Source of the DNA: Dunaliella salina
Taxonomy: Eukaryota > Chlorophyta > Chlorophyceae > Chlamydomonadales > Dunaliellaceae
Length of the DNA stretch: 28,885 nucleotides
Direction: 5' to 3'
NCBI GenBank assembly: GCA_002284615.2
Contig: MU069465.1
Coordinates: 596,487-625,371, forward strand
Shown: one piece after another, positions 1 through 7,620 of the stretch
How the letters are laid out: every line of letters starts with the position of its first letter
Position numbering within the stretch: position 1 is the first letter of the stretch
Made by a program: the position numbers and the translations under genes
Notes under the pieces: model-generated
The model's input: the letters and a program-made list of their open reading frames with translations, nothing else
Database searches by the model: none
What the model was told of the DNA's origin: nothing

Positions 1-403
1 TCTGTTGTTCAATCTCTTGCGACATGTTTGCAGAATGATACAATGCTCCTCCCTCGCCCTCCCTTTGCTTGTAACCACAAGATTTTACCCCTCCCTCAAC
101 ATCCTATTGCTTGTCACCACAAGCATCACCATTGGGCATCTGTTGTTCAATTCCTTGGAATCATGTTTGCAGAATGAAACAGAGCTCCCTGACCCTTCTA
201 TTGCTTGTAACTACATATGATCCCTCTCTCATCCTCCTATTGCTTGCCACCACAAGATCCCTCCTACTGCTTGTAACCACATATGACCCATCTCTTGTCC
301 TCCTGGTAGCCTCCTGATGCCACAAGCAGCACCATGGGCACTTATTGGTCAATCGTTGGGATCATGTTTGCAGATTGAACAAGGCTCTCTCCCTCGTCCC
401 CCT
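1..403. repeat. Degenerate minisatellite, diverged relative of the 63-bp array
   Basis: Copies of a unit with a core like TTGGAATCATGTTTGCAGAATGA recur near 18, 162 and 358. They are separated by shorter repeats of TTGCTTGTAACCACAAG near 66, 108, 203, 240 and 268. The core resembles the intron-end part of the 63-bp unit downstream (TTGGGATCATTTTTGCAGAGTGA), so this looks like an older, scrambled part of the same array. It lies in the intron before the first visible SET exon. No coding exon is recognised here. Confidence 0.6.
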
Positions 404-411
404 ATTGCTTG

Positions 412-560
412 GAAAGGAAAGGAAAGGAAAGGAAAGGAAAGGAAAGGAAAGGAAAGGGTACATTGCTGTACATGCCTATGCAAGGGCATCTCAGCAGGAT
501 CGAACCCAGGACCTCTTGATCCCTTGGGAGCACCACTGCACCATGCAGCTTGCCGCCACC
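412..560 (-). mobile_element. tRNA-derived SINE with (TTTCC)n tail, copy 1
   Basis: Read on the minus strand, a pol III A box (TGGTGCAGTGG, plus positions 533-543) is followed after about 25 nt by a B box (GGTTCGATCC, plus 498-507). A short body ending TGTACCC comes next, then a tail of about nine TTTCC units (plus 412-456). An imperfect 8-bp target duplication flanks it: ATTGCTTG at 404-411 and ATTGTCTG at 561-568. Removing the element restores the ATTGCTTGTAACCACAAG repeat seen elsewhere in the host array. The tail is a pentamer rather than poly(A). Parent tRNA not identified. Confidence 0.8.
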
Positions 561-590
561 ATTGTCTGTAACCACAAGCGGCGCCATTTG

Positions 591-900
591 CATCGGTGTT
601 TCAATTTCCTGGGACCATTTTTGCAGAGTAAAGCAACACAACAGCACCATTGGCATCAGTTTTTGAATTTCTTGGGAACCATTTTTGCAGAGTGAAGCAA
701 AACAACAGTACCATCGGCATCAGTTTTCAATTTCTTGGGATCGTTTTTGCAGAGCAAAGCAAAACAACAGCACCCTTGGCATCAGTTTTAAAATTTCTTG
801 GGGACGTTTTCGCAGAGTGAAGCAAAACAACAGCATCACTGGCATCAGTTTTTCAATTTCTTGGGATCATTTTTGCAGAGTGAAGCAAAGCAACAGCGCG
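591..900. repeat. 63-bp minisatellite crossing a 3' splice site
   Basis: Five copies have their CAG at 624, 688, 750, 813 and 876, giving spacings of 62-64 bp. Each unit holds a T-rich run ending TTTTTGCAG, then a copy of the start of the downstream exon (AGTGAAGCAAAACAACAGC). The last copy supplies the predicted acceptor of the exon at 879. The array therefore duplicates intron end plus about 20 nt of exon. Confidence 0.9.
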
Positions 901-986
901 CCTGGGCGATAGGTTTACACGAAGCATGGCTCGCTCCTCTAGGGCTTGCTCCTGCCCTTAGTGAATCGCTGTGGGCGCTGGCGCAG
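879..986 (+). CDS. SET-domain lysine methyltransferase (LSMT/SETD3-like), internal exon 1 of those visible
   Basis: This is the first exon that can be placed in the split SET gene; earlier exons lie left of the window or were not found. The acceptor is CATTTTTGCAG at 876-878 and the donor is CAG|GTGGGA at 986/987, which is weak beyond GT. The exon has 36 codons, phase 0 at both ends. It ends ESLWALAQ and joins in frame to TRSRSF of the next exon. Together these match the family pattern W-A-x3-V-x-S-R-x-F that precedes the SET asparagine-histidine motif, with T in place of V. The upstream part (AWAIGLHEAWLAPLGL) fits the helical insert of LSMT-type SET proteins only loosely. The acceptor lies in the last unit of the 63-bp array, so using the unit above would add 21 in-frame residues. 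Splicing is predicted from sequence alone. Confidence 0.7.
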
Positions 987-1124
987 GTGGGACATTGGAT
1001 TGGTATCAAATGTGTGAGACTGCACGGAATGCGCTCAGAAAGTTTTCAAAGTGAAGCCGATGCCTTGTCCTGCTGTATTCGGAGTCCTGAAACGTATTCC
1101 ATTTGATCGAGAAAGTGTTTGTCC

Positions 1125-1533
1125 GGGGGTTTGAGTTTTTGCACTTTTGCAACTCGAAATTGCCACATTAAAGCCTGATGCTCTCAATGATAGGGCGTTG
1201 CGCTAGCAAAGGTTTGAGTTGCACTTTCGCAACTCACAATTGCCACATTGAAGCCTGATGCTTCCAATGATAGAATGTTGCGCTAGCAAAGGTTTGAGTT
1301 TTTGCACTTTTGCAACTCACAACTGCCACATTGAAGCCTGATGCTCCCAATGATAGGGCGTTATGCTAGCAAAGGTTTGAGGTGCACTTTTGCAACTCAC
1401 ATTTGCCACATTGAAGCCTGATGCTCCCAATCATAGGGCGTTGCGCTAGCAAAGGTTTGAGGTGCACTTTTGCAACTCACAGTTGCCGCATTGAAGCCTG
1501 ATGCTTGCAATGATAGGGCGTTGCGCTAGCAAA
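1125..1533. repeat. 80-bp minisatellite in intron
   Basis: Five copies are marked by GCTAGCAAAG at 1202, 1282, 1365, 1445 and 1525, with spacings of 80, 83, 80 and 80 bp. The unit includes TTTTGCAACTCACAATTGCC and GAAGCCTGATGCTCCCAATG. No splice-site relation was seen for this array. The flanks 987-1124 and 1534-1650 hold nothing recognised. Confidence 0.9.
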
Positions 1534-1654
1534 GATGAGGGAAAGCGTGTTCAGCCATTGCGTCCTTTCAGCGGTGATGCTCCAAAACTGAGCAGTTTCC
1601 TTTTTCTTGACAAGTCAAACTGGTCAGCCTGTTCGCATTTGAGTTTCACATTAG

Positions 1655-1718
1655 GTAAGGGAAGGTAAGGTTACACGCTATATCCACCTTCAAGGGCAGC
1701 TGAGCGGAAACACAGAGG
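1655..1718 (-). mobile_element. Degenerate SINE copy, same family as copy 2
   Basis: Plus-strand GGTAA-type tail (about 1655-1677) is followed by TTACACGCTATATCC and CAGCTGAGCGGAAACACAG. These align with the 3' half of the better SINE at 1991-2125 read on the minus strand. The B box is decayed and the 5' part is missing. A further tail-only remnant (GGTAA repeats then GGGTACATG) sits at 1893-1921 inside the 102-bp array. Confidence 0.5.
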
Positions 1719-1749
1719 TCTGCAACCAGACCAGACTAGGAAATTGAAT

Positions 1750-2304
1750 GCAGCTTCACATTAGGACTTTGCTTCTTATGACTGCACGCTAAATCCTGTT
1801 TGTCGCCCTTGTGTGTACAATGGGCAACATCACATGCTGCAAACCTTATTTGCAGCTTCGCATTAAGCCTTTGCTTCTTATGACTGCACGCTAGGTAAGG
1901 TAAGGTAAGGTAAGGGTACATGTAACCAGACCAGACTAGGAAATTGAATGCAGCTTCACATGAAGACTTTGCTTCTTATGACTGCACGCTAGGTAAGGTA
2001 AAGTAAGGTAAGGTAAGGGTACATCGCTATGTATGCTGCAAGTGTGCACCTGAGTGGAATCGAACCCACGACCTCCGGGTTCTAACCGATAGGATCAGGG
2101 TCGGTCCTGGCAACTTGACGACTTGTGACTGCACGCTCGATCCTGCTTGTCGCCCTTGTGTGTACAATTGGCGACATCACAGGCTGCAAACCTTATTTGC
2201 AGCTTCACATTAGGACTTTGCTTCTTATGACTGCACGCTAGATCCTGCTTGTCGCCCTTGTGTGTACAATTGGCGACATCACAGGCTGCAAACCTTATTT
2301 GCAG
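1750..2304. repeat. 102-bp minisatellite ending at a 3' splice site
   Basis: Units begin GCAGCTTCACATTAGGAC near 1750, 1852, 1950 (interrupted by SINE sequence) and 2199; the next GCAG is at 2301. Intact spacings are exactly 102 bp. The unit ends GCTGCAAACCTTATTTGCAG. The final copy of this ending (2285-2304) is the predicted acceptor of the exon at 2305, and similarity carries on for a few bases into the exon (TCGCA). Inserted SINEs enlarge the middle units. Confidence 0.9.
1991..2125 (-). mobile_element. tRNA-derived SINE with (TTACC)n tail, copy 2
   Basis: On the minus strand a perfect B box, GGTTCGATTCC (plus 2056-2066), follows a tRNA-like stretch (TCGGTTAGAACCCGGAGGTC). After it come a body ending GCGATGTACCC and about five TTACC-like units (plus 1991-2018). 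The A box is decayed. A perfect 12-bp target duplication, TGACTGCACGCT, lies at 1979-1990 and 2126-2137. The same 12 bp is uninterrupted in the neighbouring 102-bp units (for example near 1779), so an empty site is visible in the same array. The 3' end is shared with copy 1; only the tail pentamer differs. Confidence 0.85.
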
Positions 2305-2438
2305 ACTCGCAGCCGGTCTTTTGAGTTTGGCCTGCGTTCAGGCGTGCGCGTCTTCCTCACTGCTCCTTTCTTGGACCTAGCCAACCATAGTCACAAAGGG
2401 TCTAACTGCGAGGCTGTTTTGGAGGAACGTAACCGCAG
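2305..2438 (+). CDS. SET-domain lysine methyltransferase, exon with the PFLDLANHS motif
   Basis: The acceptor is TTATTTGCAG at 2295-2304 and the donor is CGCAG|GTATGT at 2438/2439. The exon has 134 nt, starting in phase 0 and ending in phase 2. It begins TRSRSFEFGLRSGV and contains APFLDLANHSHKGSNCE, the conserved SET signature (P-x-x-D-x-x-N-H-S) whose Asn-His contacts S-adenosylmethionine in this fold. It ends EERNRR, where the last codon is completed by the next exon. In LSMT/SETD3-type proteins NHS is followed 25-60 residues later by GEE-x-x-I-x-Y and then YGF; both are in the next two exons. The intron before it is 1.3 kb of minisatellite and SINE; the one after is 2.05 kb. Identity as a SET exon is strong. 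Confidence 0.87.
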
Positions 2439-2489
2439 GTATGTGAAGTACAAGTGCTGCCCTGTCCCTTCAATACAAAAAGGCAACTC

Positions 2490-2590
2490 CTCACTGGAGT
2501 GATTCGCTTTTCCAACTGGAGTGATTCACTGGGGTGATTTGTTTTTCTCATTGATGTGATCCACTGGAGTGATTCGCGGGAGTGATCAGT
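2490..2590. repeat. Short degenerate repeat, GGAGTGATTCGC type
   Basis: GGAGTGATTC or a close variant occurs about six times between 2495 and 2590 with irregular spacing of 20-30 bp. It lies just inside intron 2439-4488. The stretch 2591-2820 holds nothing recognised. Confidence 0.5.
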
Positions 2591-2824
2591 TGAAATCGCT
2601 CTCTTTAGAGCGATTCAAGCAACAAGCTTGGATGACCAGCCTTTTGGGGGGGAATAAATTGATCTGTGAAAGACTTGTTGGTTTTATTTTGTCATGGTTG
2701 TTATCCCAGAATGGATATGTTGAAGGCGATGGATTCACAATGATGTAAAGTGACTGAATTGCTTCAGCGTTTGAGATCAAAAGTTCAAGGCATGTACTCA
2801 ATGCTTTCAAACGGATAAAACTGT

Positions 2825-2985
2825 AAAGAAAAGGGAAAAAAGCCTATGCAAGCCAGAGGCCGCGTGAAGATTCCCTAACTGGAAAGCTAGAGGCCTCACC
2901 AGAGGGCCCTCTAAACCTACACTAGACACAGCTAGCCTAGGAGAGAGCCAGAAACAGGGCTCATGAGGATCCCGGGGGAAGGGTG
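2825..2985 (-). mobile_element. LINE 3'-end fragment, family B
   Basis: On the minus strand it reads from CTCTCTCCTAGGCTAGCTGT, through GGGCCCTCTGGTGAGGCC, to CGCGGCCTCTGGCTTGCAT and a T-rich end. This is the same order as the 3' UTR of the plus-strand LINE at 20,926-21,073. It is a 5'-truncated copy without coding sequence. No clear target duplication was found. Confidence 0.7.
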
Positions 2986-3071
2986 GGGGGGGGTGTGCTG
3001 GGTGCACGGCGGTGGAGGTGTTCCCCTCACTGTTCAGCAACTAAATTTGATTTTCAAAAAAGCATGTGGGG

Positions 3072-3479
3072 CAGGGTTGGGTCATACGCGAGTTTGGGCT
3101 TAATGGTACGCGTATATACGTGCAGAATACGCGTATGACGCATATATACGTGAAATGGGAGGGCCAAAAATGGTCGGGAGGGTTTTGGGTGGGAGGGACC
3201 TGGAAGAGGGGTCCCGAATACCCACCAGCCACCCCGACAAATCCACCAAGGTCCATAAACACTTACATATGTCGAAAGAAGAGGTTCCTGGGTGGCAAAG
3301 TGGGCAGCAGCTCTTCCTGAAGGTCACTCGAAGGTCTGTCGAAGGTCTCACAGGGCTGTCGAAGCGATTTACCTATGTATTTTCTCACGTTTGGCAAAAA
3401 GCCATTTTAATGATACGCGTTTTTTCACCAATTTTAACGATACGCAGAAATACACGTATTCACATATGACCCATCCCTG
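3072..3479. mobile_element. Non-autonomous hAT-like DNA transposon (408 bp)
   Basis: Imperfect terminal inverted repeats begin CAGGGTTGGGTCATACG at the left and, reading the minus strand from 3479, CAGGGATGGGTCATATG at the right. A perfect 8-bp target duplication, ATGTGGGG, lies at 3064-3071 and 3480-3487. CAGGG ends and 8-bp duplications are hallmarks of the hAT superfamily. Just inside the ends are repeated ACGCGTAT/ATACGCG words that could be transposase-binding sites. There is no transposase ORF, so it must be mobilised in trans. It sits in intron 2439-4488 of the SET gene. Confidence 0.9.
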
Positions 3480-3888
3480 ATGTGGGGTGCAATTCTTCTG
3501 ATTACAAAAGAATGTGGCAGGGGCTATGCTGCCCTTGCATGCACTTGCACCAGAAAAGGGCTTGAATCTGAATGGTTTGCTGGGTTGGGATAAGCTAAGC
3601 AAGGGGGCTGCACCCCCCAGCTCATGTACTTCTTTCGCAACTCATATGTTCAAAGCATTGAAGAATATAACAAACATAAGGTTTCCCAAGGTCATGTGGT
3701 GCCAAGTGGAGGAGCAGATATGCACACAGGATGTGTGTAGTGGGGCTCAAGTGCGCAACAAATGAATCAATCCAATTGGGAATCTTACTCTGCTTACACC
3801 ATGTTTCAACCAGTCCCAAATGACTTCATGTGTCCAGGCAAAGGGTTGGCCAATTTCATATGTATCAATGCCATATACATCAAAGTTG

Positions 3889-3970
3889 GGTCATTCGCCG
3901 GTTTGGCAAAATGAATTTGCCAATTTACGCGGGAAAATCCGAGATTCGACGCATTATGCGAACGCATAGT
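3889..3970. mobile_element. Possible relic end of a second hAT-like element
   Basis: GTTGGGTCATTCGCCGGTTT resembles the left end of the element at 3072 (GTTGGGTCATACGCGAGTTT). Further ACGCG/CGCAT words follow to about 3970. No matching right end or target duplication was found, so its extent is unknown. The rest of the intron to 4488 shows no recognised coding sequence. Confidence 0.4.
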
Positions 3971-4488
3971 TGCCTGCAAGGGGCTGGGAAGGGGGTGGCA
4001 ACCACCCCCAACCACCCCCTCCTCCCCTTGCCTTCCTTTCCCCCCTCACCCTAGGCTATATTAACATATGATGGAGGAGGATAAGTGTAAATGGCAGAAG
4101 GATGCCCTCAAATGGGAGAATGCTTCATCATCTTTTTTCCGTTGGAGAAAATCTTCCGCGCGCCAGGGGGCCTTGGTTGAGTACCCAAAGCAGCTCCGTA
4201 TTCAACACAAAACTGGCGTTGATAATGGGGACCTTGGGTGGCCTCTGTGGCTTAAAACTTCAATCCTTCCGGCTTTATTTGACAAAATCTCAGAAACCCC
4301 AGCTGGCTCCGCCCCAACAAGCAGTTCAGGGAGGGCAAAAAGAAAGCACTGCACAAAAATAAGCTTATTTGACATCCGTTGTTGTGATCGTTTTTGGGAA
4401 AGCATGTGTGGTTTGAGGTTACTTGCATCACAAAATCTATATATGTTGTGAAAGTTAAATGGGCAACGTCGCCCCCATACATTTGCAG

Positions 4489-4550
4489 GTTGATATTGCA
4501 GCCAACCAGATTGATCTCTGCCAGAGAGGAAATTTTAATAAATTACTCAG
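4489..4550 (+). CDS. SET-domain lysine methyltransferase, exon with the EEILINYS motif
   Basis: The acceptor is ACATTTGCAG at 4479-4488 and the donor is CTCAG|GTGAGT at 4550/4551. The 62-nt exon supplies one base to complete the AG left by the previous exon, then 20 codons, then a G that starts a Gly codon. It reads LILQPTRLISAREEILINYS. This matches the SET core block in which a strand and r-x-I-x-x-G-E-E-I-x-I-x-Y-G precede the YGF block; the Gly before EE is Arg here. A second AG 13 nt further in (ATTGCAG|CC) would shift frame into a stop, which supports the upstream acceptor. Recognition rests on phase and motif together, since the exon is short. Confidence 0.85.
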
Positions 4551-4865
4551 GTGAGTCCTTGTACCTCGAGAGTGGCCAGTGAAAATTGCCTGAGGCAAAA
4601 GTAGTAGCGGCGCAATGGAAATGCCAATAGTGGTAGGGACTTCAAGAAATGTGGCAAAGTTAGCTCCATTCAGCCCATGCATCCATTCAAGAGCATTTGT
4701 TTTGTGTAGGGCTGGACACCCATCTCTGGGAGCCTCGGCGTGCACGCGGCTCACAGAGATTCAGAGGGTTATTTGGCAGAACAAAGGGATAAAAATGAGG
4801 TGGGCGTCACCAAGAATCCAAGCAAGAGACTGGGCGAGCTCAAAATTCGGCGAGCCTCTGGATTC

Positions 4866-5447
4866 CATTCCAGATGTCGGTTGATGCTCTTTACCCATGG
4901 CTATTTACGTGCCACTCTTGTTGCATGCAGCCTCTGGAGTCCATTCCAGATGTCGGTTGACGCTCTTTACCCATGGCTATTTACGTGCCACTCTTGTTGC
5001 TTTGTAGCCTCTGGAGTCCATTCCAGATGCCGGTTGACGCTCTTTACCCATGGCTATTTACGTGCCACTCTTGTTGCTATGCAGCCTCTGGAGTCCATTC
5101 CAGATGCCGGTTGACGCTCTTTACCCATGGATACTTACGTGCCACTCTTGTTGCTATGCAGCCTCTGGTGTCCATTCCAGATGCCGGTTGACGCTCTTTA
5201 CCCATGGCTATTTACGTGCCACTCTTGTTGCTATGCAGCCTCTGGAGTCCATTCCAGATATCAGTTGACGCTCTTTACCCATGGCTATTTACATGCCACT
5301 CTTGTTGCTATGCAGCCTCTGGAGTCCATTCCAGATGCCGGTTGACGCTCTTTACCCATGGCTATGTACGCGCCACTCTTGTTGCTATGCAGCCTCTGGA
5401 GTCCATTCCAGATGTCGGTTGGCGCTCTTTACTAGCCATGGGTAAAT
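4866..5447. repeat. 77-bp minisatellite, eight copies
   Basis: CATTCCAGATG-type marks occur at 4866, 4942, 5019, 5096, 5173, 5250, 5327 and 5404: one spacing of 76, then 77 bp exactly. Copies differ at only a few positions. The unit contains CGCTCTTTACCCATGGCTAT and CTCTTGTTGCTATGCAGCC. The last has the look of a 3' splice site, though no exon follows it. It occupies the intron between the EEILINYS and YGF exons. Open frames across it arise from the repeat and are not considered genes. Confidence 0.95.
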
Positions 5448-5674
5448 AGGGTGTACCAACACCTCAAATAGGCTCTTTGAGCCTAGAAGAGGCTCTGCCT
5501 ATTTGGATAGGGCCTCTTTGGATGCACAGATTTTGTGGGTAGTTTCAGGCACTTTTACACCATGTTGGGGTAGAAAGAGGTCAAACAGGGTGGGGCCCAT
5601 AAGCCAAATAGGCTCCCCGAGCCTCGCCGAGCCTCACCCTCGCTGAGGCTCTCCTATGTGGCTACCCAACCCTA
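5433..5674. mobile_element. Small hAT-like element inserted in the 77-bp array
   Basis: The ends are TAGCCATGGGTA on the left and, on the minus strand from 5674, TAGGGTTGGGTA. A perfect 8-bp target duplication, CTCTTTAC, lies at 5425-5432 and 5675-5682. The uninterrupted sequence CTCTTTACCCATG is present in every other 77-bp unit, so the empty site is seen directly. Inside, AGGCTC/GAGCCT words repeat near both ends. There is no coding capacity at 242 bp. Confidence 0.88.
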
Positions 5675-5862
5675 CTCTTTACCCATGTCTATTTACATGC
5701 CACCCTTGTCGCTATGCAGCCTCCATATTTTTGCATTTCTAATGTGCCACTTCTGTTGCCATGCAGCCTCCATATTTTGCATTTGTTATGTGCCTTATGC
5801 ATTTTTGTACTTGTTATGTGCCACTCTTGTTGCCATGCAGCCTCCATGTTTTTGCGCAGTGA
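5675..5862. repeat. Degenerate continuation of the 77-bp array
   Basis: After the hAT-like insertion the host sequence resumes CTCTTTACCCATGTCTATTT. It goes on as shortened, diverged units with GCCATGCAGCCTCCATATTT near 5717, 5760 and 5835. Confidence 0.7.
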
Positions 5863-5909
5863 GTACCTTGCAATAATAAAAATCAAGGTACACGTGACAA
5901 ACTGTGCAG

Positions 5910-6013
5910 GAGGAGGGGCAGGCAGCTCTAACTTGGACCTGCTTGCCAACTACGGCTTTATCCAGCCTGGCAACCTATATGACGTCGTCCCTCTCGTGAC
6001 TTCACGAATGCAA
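5910..6013 (+). CDS. SET-domain lysine methyltransferase, exon with the catalytic YGF block
   Basis: The acceptor is AACTGTGCAG at 5900-5909 and the donor is ATGCAA|GTAAGT at 6013/6014. Two bases complete the Gly codon begun in the previous exon, then 34 codons end in phase 0. It reads GGAGSSNLDLLANYGFIQPG and then NLYDVVPL. This is the SET C-terminal signature of the LSMT/SETD3 group, S-N-x-x-L-L-x-x-Y-G-F-x-x-x-x-N-x-x-D; the Tyr of YGF is the catalytic residue in Rubisco LSMT. Known members methylate lysine (LSMT: Rubisco, aldolase) or histidine (SETD3: actin); the substrate here cannot be told. The codons are intact, so nothing suggests decay. Confidence 0.9.
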
Positions 6014-6080
6014 GTAAGTTTCCAAGAAAAGATGTTCTCAAAAGTGCTGTTTTGCTTAGTCCGACTTAGTGGGCGCTCTG

Positions 6081-6345
6081 TATGCCCTTCTTTGCTAACC
6101 TGGTAACCTTATATGCTTTTCTTTGCTAACCTTGTCACCTTGTATGCCCTTCTTTGCTCACCTTGTAACCTTGTATGCCCTTCTTTGCTCACCTTGTAAC
6201 CTTGTATGCCCTTCTTTGCTCACCTTGTAACCTTGTATGCCCTTCTTTGCTCACCTTGTAACCTTGTATGCCCTTCTTTGCTAACCTTGCAGCCTTGTAT
6301 GCCCTTCTTTGCTAACCTTGTGACCTTGTATGCCCTTCTTTGCTA
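6081..6345. repeat. 31-bp minisatellite, nine copies
   Basis: TATGCCCTTCTTTGCT or a variant starts at 6081, 6112, 6143, 6174, 6205, 6236, 6267, 6298 and 6329, a constant 31-bp period. The unit is pyrimidine-rich (CCTTCTTTGCTCACCTTGTAA). It begins about 70 bp after the donor of the YGF exon. The stretch 6346-6754 holds no recognised exon. Confidence 0.95.
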
Positions 6346-6754
6346 CGAATTGAAACGTGCCTTTCATTTTTATGCATTGACCTGTAGATGCAAAGTCATA
6401 CATGCTTAATCCAGTAGGCACCCTGCATGCCCTGCCTCGCTCTGAATAGAAATGTGCCTTTCAATTTCATAAGCAGCACGCCTGTTGGTCGTCCATGTCT
6501 GCAGTCAATCATGCTGCTGGGCTGAATTTGCTGGGTTGCTCGCATTCAGGGTCGAATTTGGTCCATCTCAACCAAGTTGCTTGTGCATGCAAGCTATCCA
6601 TGGCAAATCCATCAACGCAAGTGTTGTTTGGATGTCTCTGAAAAACCTATGTAGAGGTGGCTGCTTGGCTTCTCCGCACTCACATGCTAGCACGGACAGT
6701 GGCTATGTGAAACGAGTCATTTGGCATTGCGTGATACAAGGCTATGTTGAATCA

Positions 6755-7620
6755 CCCTGCAGCTCCGTGACTTGCCACCCACATTGATTTCCACATTGTA
6801 AGGGCTGCGGCTGGCTCCCTAATTGCAAGGCTTGAGGTCGCAACGCCCATGTTTGTGCAGTGACCCTGCAGCTCCATCACTTGCCACCCACATTGATTTC
6901 CACAATGTAAGGGCTGCGGCTGGCTCCCTAATTCCAAGGCTTGAGGTCGCAACAAGTCCGTGTTTGTGCAATTACCCTGCAGCTCCGTGACTTGCCACCC
7001 ACATTGATCTCCATGGTGTAAGGGCTGTGCGGCTGACTACCTAATGGCAAGGCTTGAGGCCGCAACAAGCCCATGTTTGTGCAATGACCCTGCAGCTCCA
7101 TGACTTGCCACCCATTGATTTCTACAGTGTTAAGGCTGTGCGGCTGACTACCTAATGGCAAGGCTTGAGGCCACAACACGCGCACGTTTGTGCAACAACC
7201 CTGCAGCTCCGTGACTTGCCACCCATCGATTTCCACGGCGTAAGGGCTGTGCGGCTGGCTTCCTAATTGCAAAGCTCGAGGCCACAACAAGCCCATGTTT
7301 GTGCAATGACCCTGCAGCTCCGTGACTTGCCACCCACATTGATTTCCACAGTGTAAGGGCTGCGGCTGCCTACCTAATTGCAAAAGGCTTGAGGCCGCAG
7401 CAAGTCCGTGTTTGTGCAATGACCCTGCAGCTCCGTGACTTGCCACCCATCGATTTCCACGGTGTAAGGGCTGTGCGTCTGACTACCTAATTGCAAGGCT
7501 TGAGGTCGCAACAAGCCCGTGTTTGTGCAATGACCCTGCAGCTCCATGACTTGCCACCCATCGATCTCCTTAGTGTAAGGGCTGCGGCTGACTACCTAAT
7601 TGCAAGGCTTGAGGCCGCAC
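6755..7620. repeat. 111-bp minisatellite carrying 3' splice site plus exon start
   Basis: CCCTGCAGCTCC marks occur at 6755, 6864, 6975, 7088, 7199, 7310, 7423 and 7534, with spacings of 109-113 bp. Each unit has an acceptor-like GACCCTGCAG, then about 80 bp like the beginning of the exon at 7542 (CTCCATGACTTGCCACCC to GCAAGGCTTGAGGCCGC), then about 30 bp of intron end. The last unit carries the predicted working acceptor. Because 111 is divisible by three, the minus strand shows a long repetitive open frame, which is an artefact. Confidence 0.95.

Noticed and set aside
1534..1655. Possible exon with acceptor GCGTCCTTTCAG and donor TTAG|GTAAGG
   Set aside because: The splice-like signals are good, but inclusion would separate WALAQ from TRSRSF, which fit together at the family spacing. 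The donor-like site also lies in a SINE tail.
2260..2304. ATG at 2260 as the start of a separate small gene
   Set aside because: The frame before 2305 is the 102-bp repeat; the SET similarity begins exactly after the acceptor.
4708..4740. TAGGGCTGGACACCCA as another hAT-like end
   Set aside because: No matching opposite end and no 8-bp duplication were found.
4740..5449. Several overlapping 72-124 codon frames with hydrophobic repeats
   Set aside because: They are the 77-bp minisatellite read in successive frames, each ending at the same GGTTGA stop.
6081..6345. CRISPR-like array
   Set aside because: The 31-bp units are directly tandem with no spacers, and the window is eukaryotic.
6504..6650. 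Possible extra SET exon between the YGF exon and the 7542 exon
   Set aside because: Candidate acceptors lead to stops or to sequence without family resemblance, and the flanking exons already join in phase with sensible motif order.
6928..7446. 172-codon open frame on the minus strand
   Set aside because: It is the 111-bp array read in a frame kept open because 111 is divisible by three; it repeats a 37-residue motif and has no independent support.
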